Shown here: positions 63,108-64,000 of the stretch, piece after piece | How positions within the stretch are numbered: position 1 is the first letter of the stretch | Layout of the letters: the number at the start of each line of letters is the position of its first letter | Assembly: GCA_963803495.1 (NCBI GenBank) | Contig: CAWDMP010000002.1 | Location: 1,798,001 to 1,862,000, forward strand | Length of the DNA stretch: 64,000 nucleotides | Source: Persicitalea sp963803495 | Lineage (GTDB): Bacteria; Bacteroidota; Bacteroidia; Cytophagales; Spirosomataceae | Direction of reading: 5' to 3' | Notes under the pieces: generated by a model | Told to the model about the DNA's origin: nothing | What the model saw: only the letters and a program-made list of their open reading frames with translations | Database searches by the model: none | Translations under genes and position numbers: made by a program

Positions 63108-64000
63108 ATGATGAATAAATTGATTTGTTTGTTAATGTTTCTTCTGTTTGGGTGCAAAGAAAGGTACATAGATCTGGATCTCCCTTACGTCGGCGACAGA
63201 TTAGTTATCTTCAGCCAAGTTAGAGCTAATGACACTATTAAAGTTGAACTAGAAAAGACTTATTCGCCGACAGGCCAATCGACATATGCAGATGGAATTA
63301 AAAATGCAAACGTTATACTTTTAGGTGGCGATGGTTATAACGAATTATTGAATCATATGTCCAATGGTGTTTATGTCTCTAAATCAGGTAGGGTTTGGAA
63401 AGAGAATACCAAATATAGATTAGATGTAAACGCTCCTGGTTTTCCGAGAACCACATCAAATTTCGAGACTATGCCCAGTAAACCGATTGTAGAGAGCTAC
63501 GAATTCGGAAAAGATATTGACTCTAAATACAACTCAGGAGTTCCATCCAAAGAACTGATCATCAAAATTAGAGATACTGACAGAATCAATGAAAACTTCT
63601 ATATGATAGTGATAAAACGTACCATTGGAAAAGACACTTTTGGGGTCAACTCATTTGATTTAGATAAACCAAGTGACTTTGAAGATCCCTGCCAATTCAA
63701 ATATTTCTCGAGTATAGTAATATCTGATATTTGCAGTATAGACGGTATCTTAACTGTAAAAAAGGGATTTGAAATCAGCTACCCCTTCAATTTAAACGTT
63801 GATAAAAGTGCGAGAGATAAGATAAATGTCTATGTACGTCAAATCAGTAAAAGTTACTATGAATTTTGTCGAACATATTATAATGAAGATGATCTGACCG
63901 TTGCATTCAAACCTCCTTATCCGAGATATACCAATATTACTGGGGGCTACGGAATCTTTGCTGCCTACAACGAAGCTGAGAAGGAGTTTGTATTGGTAAA
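63108..64000 (+). CDS. DUF4249 lipoprotein, 3'-truncated by window edge
   Basis: The frame from ATG 63108 (or ATG 63111) is open to the end of the window, about 297 residues. It has a short lipoprotein signal (LLMFLLFGC, acylated Cys16) and the DUF4249 pattern (DLDLPYVGDRLVIFSQ, NANVILLGGDGYNEL, and the late TNITGGYGIFAAYN). Members are surface lipoproteins encoded beside TonB receptors of the kind just upstream. Function is unknown, perhaps substrate capture. Base composition is AT-rich like its neighbours. The stop codon lies outside the window. Confidence 0.9.
   Translation, partial: MMNKLICLLMFLLFGCKERYIDLDLPYVGDRLVIFSQVRANDTIKVELEKTYSPTGQSTYADGIKNANVILLGGDGYNELLNHMSNGVYVSKSGRVWKENTKYRLDVNAPGFPRTTSNFETMPSKPIVESYEFGKDIDSKYNSGVPSKELIIKIRDTDRINENFYMIVIKRTIGKDTFGVNSFDLDKPSDFEDPCQFKYFSSIVISDICSIDGILTVKKGFEISYPFNLNVDKSARDKINVYVRQISKSYYEFCRTYYNEDDLTVAFKPPYPRYTNITGGYGIFAAYNEAEKEFVLV

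Overview
The window looks like chromosomal DNA from a GC-rich member of the Bacteroidota, most likely order Cytophagales (Spirosomataceae/Dyadobacter-like; inferred from gene content and style, not from a marker gene). Supporting signs are three SusC/SusD outer-membrane uptake pairs, Bacteroidota-type lipoprotein signals, LytTR/LytS-type signalling, an FG-GAP/ASPIC lipoprotein, a DUF4249-TonB receptor pair and a near absence of Shine-Dalgarno sequences. I see no rRNA, tRNA, CRISPR array, phage or intact transposase.

Layout. 1-17.8 kb: a sugar-acid locus with SusC (5' end outside the window), SusD, a Tat-exported mannonate/gluconate dehydratase-like enzyme, a LacI regulator, a second Tat-exported enolase-superfamily enzyme, an internally deleted third one, an exported mutarotase-like protein, a PQQ dehydrogenase with a cytochrome c insert, a convergent LytTR/LytS pair, an esterase-fold protein without its catalytic residues, an NTF2-like protein and an ExuT-type importer. 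Together they suggest oxidation of aldoses and dehydration of the aldonates outside the cytoplasm, followed by import. 17.8-29 kb: a frameshifted DUF2461 gene; an operon-like trio of N-formylglutamate amidohydrolase-like, DUF1704/MATCAP-like metallopeptidase and glutathione-synthetase-like ATP-grasp; a CPBP protease; a SNF2 helicase frameshifted in its N-terminal half; a zinc metallopeptidase; ilvE; and a cupin isomerase. 29-37.3 kb: a SusC-SusD-FG-GAP operon whose third gene is frameshifted. 37.5-49.7 kb: hemC, then a sialic-acid locus (nanA, a NanM-like/SSS transporter fusion, sialidase, SusD, SusC) with a divergent GntR/FCD regulator and a good candidate operator and promoter. 49.7-57.5 kb: an outer-membrane protein remnant, a rimK-like gene with an in-frame TAG, its rimB-like protease partner, holB, a GlmU-like gene, rpmE2 and nrdA. 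57.5-59 kb: a small accessory patch with a HEPN gene pair and a truncated HigA-like antitoxin between two REP-like repeats. 59-64 kb: visibly AT-richer DNA with a small LuxR-type protein, a lipoprotein, a TonB receptor and a DUF4249 lipoprotein that runs off the window.

The genes most worth following up are the DUF1704 trio, the exported sugar-acid pathway and the sialic-acid transporter fusion. Eleven of the reading-frame breaks are single-base indels confined to two genes whose frames otherwise lack stops, so local sequence error must be excluded before calling those genes dead.
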